Assembly (NCBI RefSeq): GCF_022811665.1
Contig: NZ_CP094529.1
Location: 2,170,001 to 2,234,000, forward strand
Direction of reading: 5' to 3'
DNA from: Chryseobacterium oryzae
GTDB lineage: Bacteria > Bacteroidota > Bacteroidia > Flavobacteriales > Weeksellaceae
Length of the DNA: 64,000 nucleotides
Numbering within the stretch: the first letter of the stretch is position 1; each line of letters starts with the position of its first letter. The notes under the pieces are model-generated. The model was not told where the DNA came from. It ran no database searches and was given only the letters and a program-made list of their open reading frames with translations. Positions 10,166 through 19,000 of the stretch are shown one piece after another. A program made the translations under genes and the position numbers.

Positions 10166-10226
10166 TTTAGTTATCGGTTGTTGGTTGATAGTTGATTGCT
10201 GTTTACACACATCAACTTTAGGTTGG

Positions 10227-10234
10227 CAAATTTA
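10227..10234 (-). promoter_or_regulatory. -7 promoter box of alaS
   Basis: TAAATTTG on the minus strand matches TAnnTTTG. It places the transcript start about 50 bases before the alaS ATG at 10165, supporting the shorter coding start. Confidence 0.5.
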
Positions 10235-10278
10235 ATGTTTTATATGATTTGTTGCTATATATTATTTTTGCTCAAAAA

Positions 10279-10791
10279 TTAATCTGTTTGTCCCATATAA
10301 AAAAGACCCAGACATTTCTGATTTTCTTCAATCGTGAGCGAATTTTTTAAATAATCTACTAGTTTTGGTGAACTCCAATAACACCCGATATGATGAGCTG
10401 TACAAGTAAGATACATATTCTGAACCGCCATAGAAACGGCAGCAATTTCTTCCCATTCCGGAACTAAGCCGCTAAAATTCACAACAATAGAAACAACCGT
10501 ATCTGCTTTATTAATTTTAAAACCGATATCATTGTATTTTTTCTCTAAAAAAGTTTGAGGAGCCGTTACAGATTTATAGATTTCCTGCATTTCGGATGCA
10601 AGTTTTACCTTTTCTGCTCCTTTGAATATTTTAAAACGCCAAGGCTTTGTTCGTTTATGATTAGGTGCAAAATTAGCCGAGTTGATGATCTCTTCAATAA
10701 TATGCTGAGGAATTTCATTTTCTGAATAATCTTTCGGAAAAATACTCCTTCTTTCTTCTATAATTTGTTTTAAAACTTCTGCTTGATTCAT
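10279..10791 (-). CDS. Nitroreductase family flavoprotein
   Basis: 170 residues, an FMN-dependent NAD(P)H oxidoreductase of the short nitroreductase type (YdjA-like). The N-terminal RRSIFPKDY corresponds to the RRSxR.F phosphate-binding segment of FMN. 'SANFAPNHKRTKPWRF' is the following conserved block. 'CYWSSPKLVDYL' and the terminal 'CLGLFYMGQTD' fit the C-terminal FMN-contact region. The substrate is not predictable. The gene stands alone between alaS and the GreA-like gene. Confidence 0.85.
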   Translation of the reverse strand: MNQAEVLKQIIEERRSIFPKDYSENEIPQHIIEEIINSANFAPNHKRTKPWRFKIFKGAEKVKLASEMQEIYKSVTAPQTFLEKKYNDIGFKINKADTVVSIVVNFSGLVPEWEEIAAVSMAVQNMYLTCTAHHIGCYWSSPKLVDYLKNSLTIEENQKCLGLFYMGQTD

Positions 10792-10901
10792 GTAACGAAA
10801 TTATCGAAAAAACTTGAATTCTGAATGTAGCATCATCAATTTTTCCAGAATAAAGGCATAAAATGGTTAATTCTTCGTTTTATACTTTCATTCAATTTCA
10901 A

Positions 10902-11351
10902 TTACAGAACTTCTTCAATTTTTTGATGAATTCTGTTTAAAGTGAATTCTTCGCCCGCTTTCATGCCGATAATTTTTTTTGCCATCGGACTTTCGGGAGA
11001 AATTGCGTAAAAACGATCTCCGTTATAAAAAAACTCTCCCAAAGAAACAGAAATGTAGAATCTTGCCTTATTGGTTATAACCAAAGAACCTAATTTGGCT
11101 ACTTCAGAATCTGTACTTAAAACTTTCTTCATTTGCTGCTGCATACTTTTAAGATTAGCCATTTGTTTATCTAAATGGTAAATCTCATCCTGTATTTCTT
11201 CCCGAATAGAATCGTATTTGGAAGTTTTTTTAATATCTCTACTTGCTTCCAAAGTGAAATTGAGATAAAATTCTAATGTTTTCACTTTACCCGAAATCAT
11301 ATCCCGTACAAAAACCCGCAAATCATTTTTATTGTAAGTCACCTTCTGCAT
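10902..11351 (-). CDS. GreA/GreB-family transcription elongation factor-like protein
   Basis: 149 residues. The N-terminal half (about 40-75) is a helical hairpin with alternating charged residues. The C-terminal half ('GSLVITNKARFYISVSLGE', then 'SPESPMAKKIIGMKAGEEF') matches the FKBP-like globular domain of GreA/GreB, including the 'SP.g.Al.GkkvGD' type block. Such proteins bind RNA polymerase through the C-terminal domain. The acidic tip residues that stimulate transcript cleavage in GreA are not obvious here, so this may be a Gre-like regulator and not a true cleavage factor. TATCTTTA, one base off the -7 consensus, lies at about 11371-11378. Confidence 0.75.
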   Translation of the reverse strand: MQKVTYNKNDLRVFVRDMISGKVKTLEFYLNFTLEASRDIKKTSKYDSIREEIQDEIYHLDKQMANLKSMQQQMKKVLSTDSEVAKLGSLVITNKARFYISVSLGEFFYNGDRFYAISPESPMAKKIIGMKAGEEFTLNRIHQKIEEVL

Positions 11352-11561
11352 ATATCTTATTCTTTAAAGATAAAGATAGCATTTTTAAATGAATTTTAAA
11401 ATGTGAACGAAGTCTGATTATCATTCAATAAAAAAAGATTTCTGACATTTTTTCGAAGATTCAGCATTTTTGTCATACTATTTCTCAGGGCATTCTTTTT
11501 GACCATTGTAAAACATAATTCAGACTAAAAAATAATTACATTTACGTATAAAAATAGATTT

Positions 11562-13601
11562 ATGAGTATTCTAACGGAAAAATTCACGACTAAATATAAC
11601 TCTGCACCTTTTAACCAAATAAAAAACGAAGATTATCTTCCTGCTTTTAAAGAATTAATACACAGTTCTGAAGAAGAAATTAATGCTATCGTTAACAATC
11701 CAAACGAACCTGATTTTGAAAACACAATTGAAGCTTTGGCATTTTCTGGTGAACAGCTAGACCGAGCTTCAAGTATTTTTTTCAATTTGAATTCTGCTGA
11801 AACCAGTGATGAGTTGCAGCAAATTGCACAGGAGGTTTCTCCTATTTTAACGGAATATTCATCGAAAATTTCTCAAAACAAAGCTTTGTTTCAAAAAATA
11901 AAAAAAGTTTATGATCAAAAAGACAGTTATAATCTGAACGAGGAGCAGCAAATGCTTTTAAATGAAACCTACAAAGGTTTTGTACGAAGCGGAGCACTTC
12001 TGAATGAAGAAGATAAAGAGAAATTACAAAAAATAAATATGGATTTATCTCTTAAATCTCTTCAGTTTGGGCAAAATGTTTTGGCATCTACCAATAACTA
12101 CTTTAAGCACATAACCAATAAAGCAGATTTAGCCGGAATTCCTGAGGCTATTTTGGAACAATTTGCAGAAGAAGCCAAAGAAAGAAATCTCGATGGATGG
12201 GTAATTACCTTACAATATCCCAGCTACATACCGTTTATGACGTATGCGGAAAATAGAGAATTGAGAAAAGAAATTGCATTGGCAAACGGTAAAAAATCTT
12301 TTCAGAATGATGAATTCGACAATCAGAAACTTATTGTAGATATTTTAAAATTAAAGCAGGAAAAAGCAGCATTATTAGGATTTAAAAATTATGCAGATTA
12401 TGTATTGGAAGAACGAATGGCAAAATCTCCAACCAAAGTGCTTGATTTTTTGAATGAACTATTAACAAAAGCTAAACCATTTGCAGATAAAGAAATTGAA
12501 GAATTAAAATCTTTGGCAAAGAACGACGGAATAGAAGAAATGCAGAGTTACGACCATGCATTTTATGCGGAAAAACTCAGAAAAGCCAAATACGACCTCA
12601 ACGATGAAGAACTGAAGCCTTATTTCCCTTTAAATCAGGTTCAGGAAGCCGTTTTTGGGCTTTCACATAAACTTTTCGGACTTAGTTTTGAGGAACAAAA
12701 AGATATCCCAAAATATCATGATGATGTGAAAGTGTATGAAGTATTTGAGGATGAAAAAAATTCAGGTGAAAAAACTTTTAAAGCACTGCTGTATGTAGAT
12801 TATTTCCCAAGAAAAGGCAAAAGAGCCGGAGCCTGGATGACGAGCTATAAAAATCAGTATCAGAAAGATGGCGAAAACTCGCGTCCGCATATTTCCATTG
12901 TTTGTAATTTCAGCAAACCGACTAAAGACACACCGAGTTTACTTACTTTTCAGGAAGTAACGACATTATTCCACGAATTTGGTCATGCTCTTCACGGGAT
13001 GTTGGCAAACACACAATACCCTAACCTTTCCGGAACTTCTGTAAAATGGGATTTTGTTGAACTTCCTTCTCAGTTCCTAGAAAATTTCTGCTACGAACCC
13101 GAATTTCTGAAAACTTTTGCCAAACATTACAAAACAGGAGAAGTTTTGCCGGATGAAAAAATTGAAAAAATATCGCAAAGTAAAACCTTCATGGAAGGAT
13201 ATCAAACGTTGCGACAAATAGGTTTTGGTTTGCTGGATATGAATTATCATACAAAAGTTGAAGAATTGGAAAGCAAAAACATTAAACAGTTCGAAGATTA
13301 TTACACCAAACAGACACAGCTGTATCCTGTAAATCCTGAAACTGCGATGAGCCCAAGTTTTTCTCATATTTTCCAAGGAGGTTATTCTGCGGGATACTAT
13401 TCTTATAAATGGGCAGAAGTTTTGGATGCAGATGCTTTCGGCTATTTTAAAGAAACCGGCATTTTCAATCCAGAAACAGCAGCAAAATTTAAAGTTCTGC
13501 TTTCTTCTGGCGGAACAAAAGACCCAATGGATTTATATAAAAATTTCAGAGGCAGTGAGCCAAAAGTGGAAAGTTTGCTAAAAAGAGCATTCGGCGAATG
13601 A
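11562..13601 (+). CDS. M3 family zinc oligopeptidase (oligopeptidase A / Dcp type)
   Basis: 679 residues, the usual length for PrlC/Dcp-type M3 peptidases, with no signal peptide, so probably cytoplasmic. The zinc site HEFGH is at residues 471-475 and the third ligand glutamate lies in the downstream 'WDFVELPSQFLENF' block. The N-terminal 'PFNQIKNEDYLPAFKELI' and C-terminal 'GGYSAGYYSYKWAEVLDADAF' (the substrate-binding GYxxGYY motif) are family hallmarks. The role is degradation of short peptides left by proteases or signal peptides. The gene is single, followed by a hairpin at 13647-13680. Confidence 0.93.
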   Translation: MSILTEKFTTKYNSAPFNQIKNEDYLPAFKELIHSSEEEINAIVNNPNEPDFENTIEALAFSGEQLDRASSIFFNLNSAETSDELQQIAQEVSPILTEYSSKISQNKALFQKIKKVYDQKDSYNLNEEQQMLLNETYKGFVRSGALLNEEDKEKLQKINMDLSLKSLQFGQNVLASTNNYFKHITNKADLAGIPEAILEQFAEEAKERNLDGWVITLQYPSYIPFMTYAENRELRKEIALANGKKSFQNDEFDNQKLIVDILKLKQEKAALLGFKNYADYVLEERMAKSPTKVLDFLNELLTKAKPFADKEIEELKSLAKNDGIEEMQSYDHAFYAEKLRKAKYDLNDEELKPYFPLNQVQEAVFGLSHKLFGLSFEEQKDIPKYHDDVKVYEVFEDEKNSGEKTFKALLYVDYFPRKGKRAGAWMTSYKNQYQKDGENSRPHISIVCNFSKPTKDTPSLLTFQEVTTLFHEFGHALHGMLANTQYPNLSGTSVKWDFVELPSQFLENFCYEPEFLKTFAKHYKTGEVLPDEKIEKISQSKTFMEGYQTLRQIGFGLLDMNYHTKVEELESKNIKQFEDYYTKQTQLYPVNPETAMSPSFSHIFQGGYSAGYYSYKWAEVLDADAFGYFKETGIFNPETAAKFKVLLSSGGTKDPMDLYKNFRGSEPKVESLLKRAFGE

Positions 13602-13960
13602 GGACGCATTTTTTAAATTAAAAAAATTTCTTTTTAGAAATTTCTGAAACTCCAAAGAGAATATCTTTTGGAGTTTTTTTATGTGGTATTCTTCAATGTT
13701 TTGGATGTAAAAACAACATTTATTTTGAATTTTAAACCATCTTTTTTCAACTTACAACCAAATGATTATCAATATAATACCATAATAAAATGTAAAATTT
13801 TCCGAATTTTTACATTCCTTTTATAAATCATTACAAGCTCTTATTTTTCCACACCTCTAAAAAGTTAAATTTGTAAAACAAACATTTAATAAAAGTTATT
13901 TTTTTTAAACCAAAACTTGTATTAATATTTATTTTATCAACCAAATAATCTTTATGCACA
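13602..13960. other. AT-rich intergenic region
   Basis: 359 bases between the oligopeptidase and a small membrane-protein gene. The only structure I see is the terminator at 13647-13680. The rest is AT-rich with no credible ORF or RNA gene. Confidence 0.6.
13647..13680 (+). terminator. Terminator after the M3 oligopeptidase
   Basis: AACTCCAAAGA pairs with TCTTTTGGAGTT (one bulged T), followed by a run of seven T. Confidence 0.75.
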
Positions 13961-14398
13961 ATGAAAATTTCTAATTACAATTTCACCCGCTCATTAGCAT
14001 TTTGTGTTACTTTTAGTGTACTGATAATTTCGCTAGCTTTTTTAACAATTTCAGAAGGATTAATTTCGGATTTAGCACTTATTGCAATTGGTACTTCAAT
14101 GCTATTCTTGATTTTTCGTATTCAGAGCGTTTCTTATGAAATTTCCGGAAATTGCCTTACTATAAGGAAATTTCACCCTTTTACATCGAGAAAATTTAAT
14201 CCTCCATGTGTAGAACTTCCACAATCCAGCATTAAAAATTATCATCTTTCCAATTATTTGGGATTAACGACACTTACTCTTAGAATTAATACTCACAGAA
14301 AAAAAAATTATTTAATACGGATTTATTTTTTTGGATTCAGTACCAGTCAGTGCAGAAAAATACAATCGAGCCTTCAGATGATGAAAGTTTCAGGATAA
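13961..14398 (+). CDS. Small membrane protein with two TM helices and a PH-like C-terminal domain, unknown function
   Basis: 145 residues. Two hydrophobic segments (about 10-28 and 35-52) are followed by a soluble part of about 90 residues with beta-strand patterning, including 'VSYEISGNCLTIRKFHPF'. Two TM helices followed by a bacterial PH-like fold is a common arrangement, but I only infer that fold. The gene is preceded by a long AT-rich gap and stands alone. No function can be given. Confidence 0.65.
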   Translation: MKISNYNFTRSLAFCVTFSVLIISLAFLTISEGLISDLALIAIGTSMLFLIFRIQSVSYEISGNCLTIRKFHPFTSRKFNPPCVELPQSSIKNYHLSNYLGLTTLTLRINTHRKKNYLIRIYFFGFSTSQCRKIQSSLQMMKVSG

Positions 14399-14551
14399 TC
14401 TGTAATAAGAATTTCAGCATTATCAAAGAATAAGAATTTATTCTAAAAATCACTAAGACTTTTAATAGTTATTTGGATAAGTTCACAATGGTTTCAGGAA
14501 AAATTAACAACGGATATAAAAAAGGTAAATTAATCAAATAAAAAAAAAGAT

Positions 14552-14559
14552 TATTTTTG
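14552..14559 (+). promoter_or_regulatory. -7 promoter box upstream of the secreted protein at 14637
   Basis: TATTTTTG matches TAnnTTTG and would give a leader of about 70 bases before the ATG at 14637. Confidence 0.4.
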
Positions 14560-14636
14560 CAGGAATAAAATTGGCATCTGGCTATAATTATCAATAAATT
14601 AGCAGTCATTTACCAAAATATTAAATTGAAATTCGC

Positions 14637-15230
14637 ATGAAAAAAATAATTTTATTTCTTACCTTTTTTATAGGAATATCTGCTTTCTCACAGATAAAAG
14701 TGCTTAAAAATGAAACATTGGTAGAAATTGGAAAAGAAAATTCTGTAGGTCTTTATAAAAAAGAAAACAGATTTACCTTCAATTATCAGGATATCAATAC
14801 CAGTAATCTTAATACGTTCAGATCTTTTTCTTTTAATGATCTTAATGGAGATGTAAGTGAACTTTATAAAATGATTAGCGATGGTTTTATTGATGAACCT
14901 AGCGGAAACATCACTTTAGAACTTCCAAGTGATATTATTGAACTGCATTTTGAGAAAAATTACGGACAACCTACTGTTCAGTTTATACAGTACATCAACA
15001 AAAACAAAAAATACGTAGGTAAATCTCAGTTTCTGAATAAAAAACAGATTGATAAAATCTTTGGGATAGGAACTACAAAACAAAATCTTTACAAAAAAGC
15101 TGTTGAAAAGCATACAAATGCCAATCAACCTAACGCAACACAGACCTATCAAAATCAGGTTACGTATGAGCAGCCAAAGAGCAATACACCGGCTTCAATG
15201 CCTTCAAAAACTAAGAAATCCAGAAAATAA
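14637..15230 (+). CDS. Secreted protein of unknown function
   Basis: 197 residues with a clear signal peptide (MKKIILFLTFFIGISAFSQ). The central part (about 25-145) alternates polar and hydrophobic residues and looks like a compact beta-rich domain. The last 45 residues are low-complexity, rich in Asn, Gln, Thr and Pro, ending in a basic 'KTKKSRK'. I recognise no family. The gene is monocistronic with a terminator at 15253-15280. Confidence 0.7.
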   Translation: MKKIILFLTFFIGISAFSQIKVLKNETLVEIGKENSVGLYKKENRFTFNYQDINTSNLNTFRSFSFNDLNGDVSELYKMISDGFIDEPSGNITLELPSDIIELHFEKNYGQPTVQFIQYINKNKKYVGKSQFLNKKQIDKIFGIGTTKQNLYKKAVEKHTNANQPNATQTYQNQVTYEQPKSNTPASMPSKTKKSRK

Positions 15231-15252
15231 TATTCATTACAGCAATATATTA

Positions 15253-15280
15253 AGACTCATTCTACACGAATGAGTTTTTT
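15253..15280 (+). terminator. Terminator after the secreted protein gene
   Basis: GACTCATTC/GAATGAGT stem with a TACAC loop, followed by seven T. Confidence 0.75.
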
Positions 15281-15286
15281 TATTTC

Positions 15287-15294
15287 TATTTTTG
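15287..15294 (+). promoter_or_regulatory. -7 promoter box of the GldA-like ABC gene
   Basis: TATTTTTG matches TAnnTTTG, 19 bases before the ATG at 15314. Confidence 0.5.
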
Positions 15295-15313
15295 CTGAAA
15301 TATTTGTTTTAAT

Positions 15314-16024
15314 ATGTCACTTCAGGTTATCAATTTAACAAAGAAATTCGGAGAGCAGACCGCTCTTAACAATATTAATATTTCTATCGACAAGAACGAA
15401 ATTATCGGTCTTCTTGGTCCCAATGGAGCAGGAAAATCTACCTTGATGAAATCTATCGTAGGTGCTTTGAAAATTGATGAAGGAGAAATTATTTTTAACG
15501 GTAAAAATATATCCGAAAGCGAAATTGAAGCTAAAAAGAACATCGGTTTTCTTCCTGAAAACAATCCTTTATATTTGGAGATGTATGTAAGAGAATACCT
15601 GCAATTTGTAGCCGATCTTCATAAAATTTCACATGCAAGAATTGATGAAGTAATAGAATTGGTTGGAATTACCCCAGAAAAATCTAAAAAAATCGGACAG
15701 CTTTCTAAAGGTTATAAACAGAGAGTTGGCTTAGCACAAGCAATTATGCATCAGCCGGATTTATTGATTTTGGATGAACCTACCAACGGACTAGACCCTA
15801 ACCAAATTCTGGAAATACGAAATGTGGTAAAAGAAATAGGTAAAGAAAAAACCGTTTTACTATCAACCCATATTATGCAGGAAGTAGAAGCACTTTGTAC
15901 CAGAGTAATTCTTATTCATAAAGGCAATATTGTACAGGATTCTAATATTGAAGATTTCAAAGGTAAATTTTCGAGTCTGGAAGAAGCTTTTGCTCATTAT
16001 ACGCAGACGGAAGTTACAGAATAA
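15314..16024 (+). CDS. ABC transporter ATP-binding protein, GldA-like
   Basis: 236 residues. Walker A GPNGAGKST spans about 35-43, the signature LSKGYKQR is near 134 and Walker B with the D-loop (LLILDEPTNGLD) is near 152-163. The sequence style ('LPENNPLYLEMYVREYL', 'THIMQEVEALCTRVI') resembles GldA, the ATPase that works with GldF and GldG in flavobacterial gliding. GldA is usually about 60 residues longer, so the C-terminal extension is missing here. No gldFG genes are adjacent, so the membrane partner is unknown and the protein may instead serve another exporter. Confidence 0.85.
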   Translation: MSLQVINLTKKFGEQTALNNINISIDKNEIIGLLGPNGAGKSTLMKSIVGALKIDEGEIIFNGKNISESEIEAKKNIGFLPENNPLYLEMYVREYLQFVADLHKISHARIDEVIELVGITPEKSKKIGQLSKGYKQRVGLAQAIMHQPDLLILDEPTNGLDPNQILEIRNVVKEIGKEKTVLLSTHIMQEVEALCTRVILIHKGNIVQDSNIEDFKGKFSSLEEAFAHYTQTEVTE

Positions 16025-16044
16025 ATGTATTCAGTTATAAATAT

Positions 16045-16079
16045 AAAAACGGTTTCAGGAAATTTCTGAAACCGTTTTT
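16045..16079. terminator. Bidirectional terminator between convergent ABC and alpha-2-macroglobulin genes
   Basis: AAAAACGGTTTCAG pairs with CTGAAACCGTTTTT, 7-base loop, T-run on each strand. Confidence 0.85.
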
Positions 16080-16098
16080 CTTTGGTAAGCTCGGTAAA

Positions 16099-19000
16099 TT
16101 ATTCTTGTATTACAATATTGGTACCTTTTGTATGAGCACTCATCTGCGGAGCATAGTAATTCTGAATGGTTGTAATTCCGTTCGAAAATTTCCCCGAAGC
16201 ATTGGTAACATAATCATATTCAAAAACATATTTACCTTTCGGCATATATTGAATATAAAAATTGGTAGACGCATCTTTTGTTGACTGATAATATCCTAAA
16301 TTATTTTTCCACTGATATCCGGAGATTACATCCAACGGCTCAAATCCTGCCGCTCTCATGTCTTTAATATGAATAAACTCCATTGGGCGGTCTGTATTCA
16401 AAATCATTCTTACTGTAACTTTATCGCCTACTTTCAGAGGGGTTTCAGAAGAAATTTTCTTTAATTCTTCTCCATTTACTGTTTTTACCTTTTTATACAG
16501 CTCTTTGGTTACAGAAAGATAATTTTCGGAAGATTTTATTTTATCTAAATCTTCATAATACTGCCAAAACAATCCTCCCTGAACAATTCCCGCTCCCGGT
16601 TTGGTAACCGTAACTGTTGCTAATTTTTTGTCTAAAATATCTGTTTGAACAGTAGATTTAATATATCCTGTTGCTTGGTTATCGGCTTTCACTTCTTTTC
16701 CGCCCCAGATTACTGTTGCTTTATCGCTTTCAGCAGAAGTCCAAGATTTCCCTGAATTCAGAATTGTAAAAATTACTTCAGCAGTTCCTCTAGAACTTCC
16801 CCAAGAATTTACTTCTTTCTGCGTTACAAGCCAGATTTTCATATCTTCTATCCACTTTTCGTCGTTGGGTTTCAATTTGCTGAATGCCTCCAAAGCACCC
16901 GCCTGATTTACTACTTTAGAACTGAACCAACCCCAATCGTTCAAATTCTGTTTCCAGTAAACCCCTTGTGTTTTAGAATCGACAGAAGTTTCTTTTAAAT
17001 AATTTAAAAACCTGTCTGAAACAGCTTTCAAACCAAAATTATAAGTAAGTAAAGCCATACGGTGCAATCCAAAGAAAGTAAAATCTGTAAGTTTTGCCGA
17101 TTGCGAATTACTTTTTACTAAAGATTTCAAAGTTGCAGATTTTCCACTTAAAGGATACTCTTTTTCCCAGTAATTTCGGGTATCGAGATAGTCTAAAGTG
17201 AAATTATTCATTACATTTTTATCTTTAGGATTATAATATTTAATCATTTCTTTATCTACAAAACCAACCAGTTTCTTCACCAAATCTTTCTGTTCGGCAG
17301 TTTGATAATCTTTTACATTATCTTTGAGCCAAGAATTTATTTTTCCTAAATTTTTAAGAATATACAAAGATGTAGAATAAGAACTTGGATATCCTTGATA
17401 CCACGAAAAGCCACCATCCGGATTTTGAAGCTTTTTAAACTCATCCCAATCCTGACGAATAGAATTTTTCATCGTATTGACATCAAACAGCAATGCCAGT
17501 TTCTGCATTTGCTCGTTTTCGTTTTTACTTTCTAAAACCCATGGCGTTTCTTCGAGCAATAACTGTTTCAGCTCTTCATTTTTTTCAAGATTTGAATTCA
17601 CTAAGCCTTTGCTCTGATATTCTTCAAAAACTGTTTTCAATTTTGGATTAGCTTTAAAAATTTCTGAAGCCAATACATCGGCAAACCATTTATTGAAGAC
17701 CACATCCGCCGAACTGTTCTGATCGTTTTTCAGACCAGGAAGAGCAAACAGAATTTCCCAAACAGGATTTGTTGTTAATTCTAAAGTATTGGAAACATTA
17801 GTAATGGTGGAAGAATTAGAATTTTTCAGGTTTTCCAGCTCAAAAGTTTTCGTTTCTCCTTCTTTCACAAAAATGGGTAAAGCTTCAGTAACCAACATTC
17901 TGTTAGGTAAAACCGCCATAGCTTTCTGTTCACCGTCAGAATACTGTCCGGCTTTTGCCACAACCTTCATAATAACAGAAGAAGCATCTTTCGGAACTTT
18001 AACCTTCCACGTAAGAGCAATATTTCCATTTTCATCAACCGAAAAAGCCTGTTCTGAATTATATCCTGAAACTGCCGTAATTCTACTCAAACCAAATTTC
18101 TCTGAAATATCTTCATTCGTAAAAGCATCCAAAATCTGGAGTTGGGCAAATCCGTTCAGTTTTTTTGATGTTAAATTAGACAGTTTCGACTGAAAATTAA
18201 GTTCATCTCCTTCTCTCAAAAATCTTGGGTAATTTGGGGTTACCGAAAATTCTTTCTGTGTAACCACCTCTTTTTCTAAAGTGGCCGCTCTTGCATCTTT
18301 TGTATGAGCCAAAAACATCAATTTCCATTTTGTTAAAGCTTCCGGAGAAGTAAATTCAAACTGAACATTGCCTTCAGAATCAGTTTTTAAATCTGGATAA
18401 AAGAAAGCTGTTTCATTAAGATTTTGGCGAACCGGAATTTTATTTAATTCATCATCAAGAATATCTTTAGAAGAACCCGGTGTTCCAGAACCTGTAATAA
18501 ATACTCCGGCAGCCGAACCTTGAACAGCATTCAAAACATTTGCATTAGGACGTTTTTTTAATACTGACTTACTATATCCAAGAAGCACCACCTCTTCATT
18601 TTGCTTCACATTATTATCTAAAGTATCATAAGATTTTACAGCAACTGGAGCAGGTGCATTTCCTCTGTAATATTTCAAATCGGTGTTATTATCAAACCAA
18701 TTAAAAAGCGGCAAATAAACATTTCTTCCTTTAAGATATTTTATTCTCTGCTGAAAATTAATTTGGCTCAAACTATTTCTCATGTCATAAGAATTGACAA
18801 AAGAATATGGATTGAACAGTTTTTCCCATGTGAAATTATTTGCAGAGAACTGATCCAAAGACATATCGTACATATTTGCCAAAACTTCTGCATTTATTTT
18901 CTCTTTATCGTTTCCTATTACCTTTACAGACCATTTTTCTTTAACATTGGGCTCAATTTTATCTCGGAAAGTTGTCGTTTCAATTTTTAAAGGCTGCTCA

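Noticed and set aside
10166..10210. Extra 15 codons at the N-terminus of alaS
   Set aside because: The added residues ([13 protein letters not shown]) are not family-like, and the -7 box at 10227-10234 and the conserved [14 protein letters not shown] start favour 10165.
17789..18193. Plus-strand frame of 134 codons antisense to the alpha-2-macroglobulin
   Set aside because: It overlaps a well-supported coding region completely and resembles no protein.
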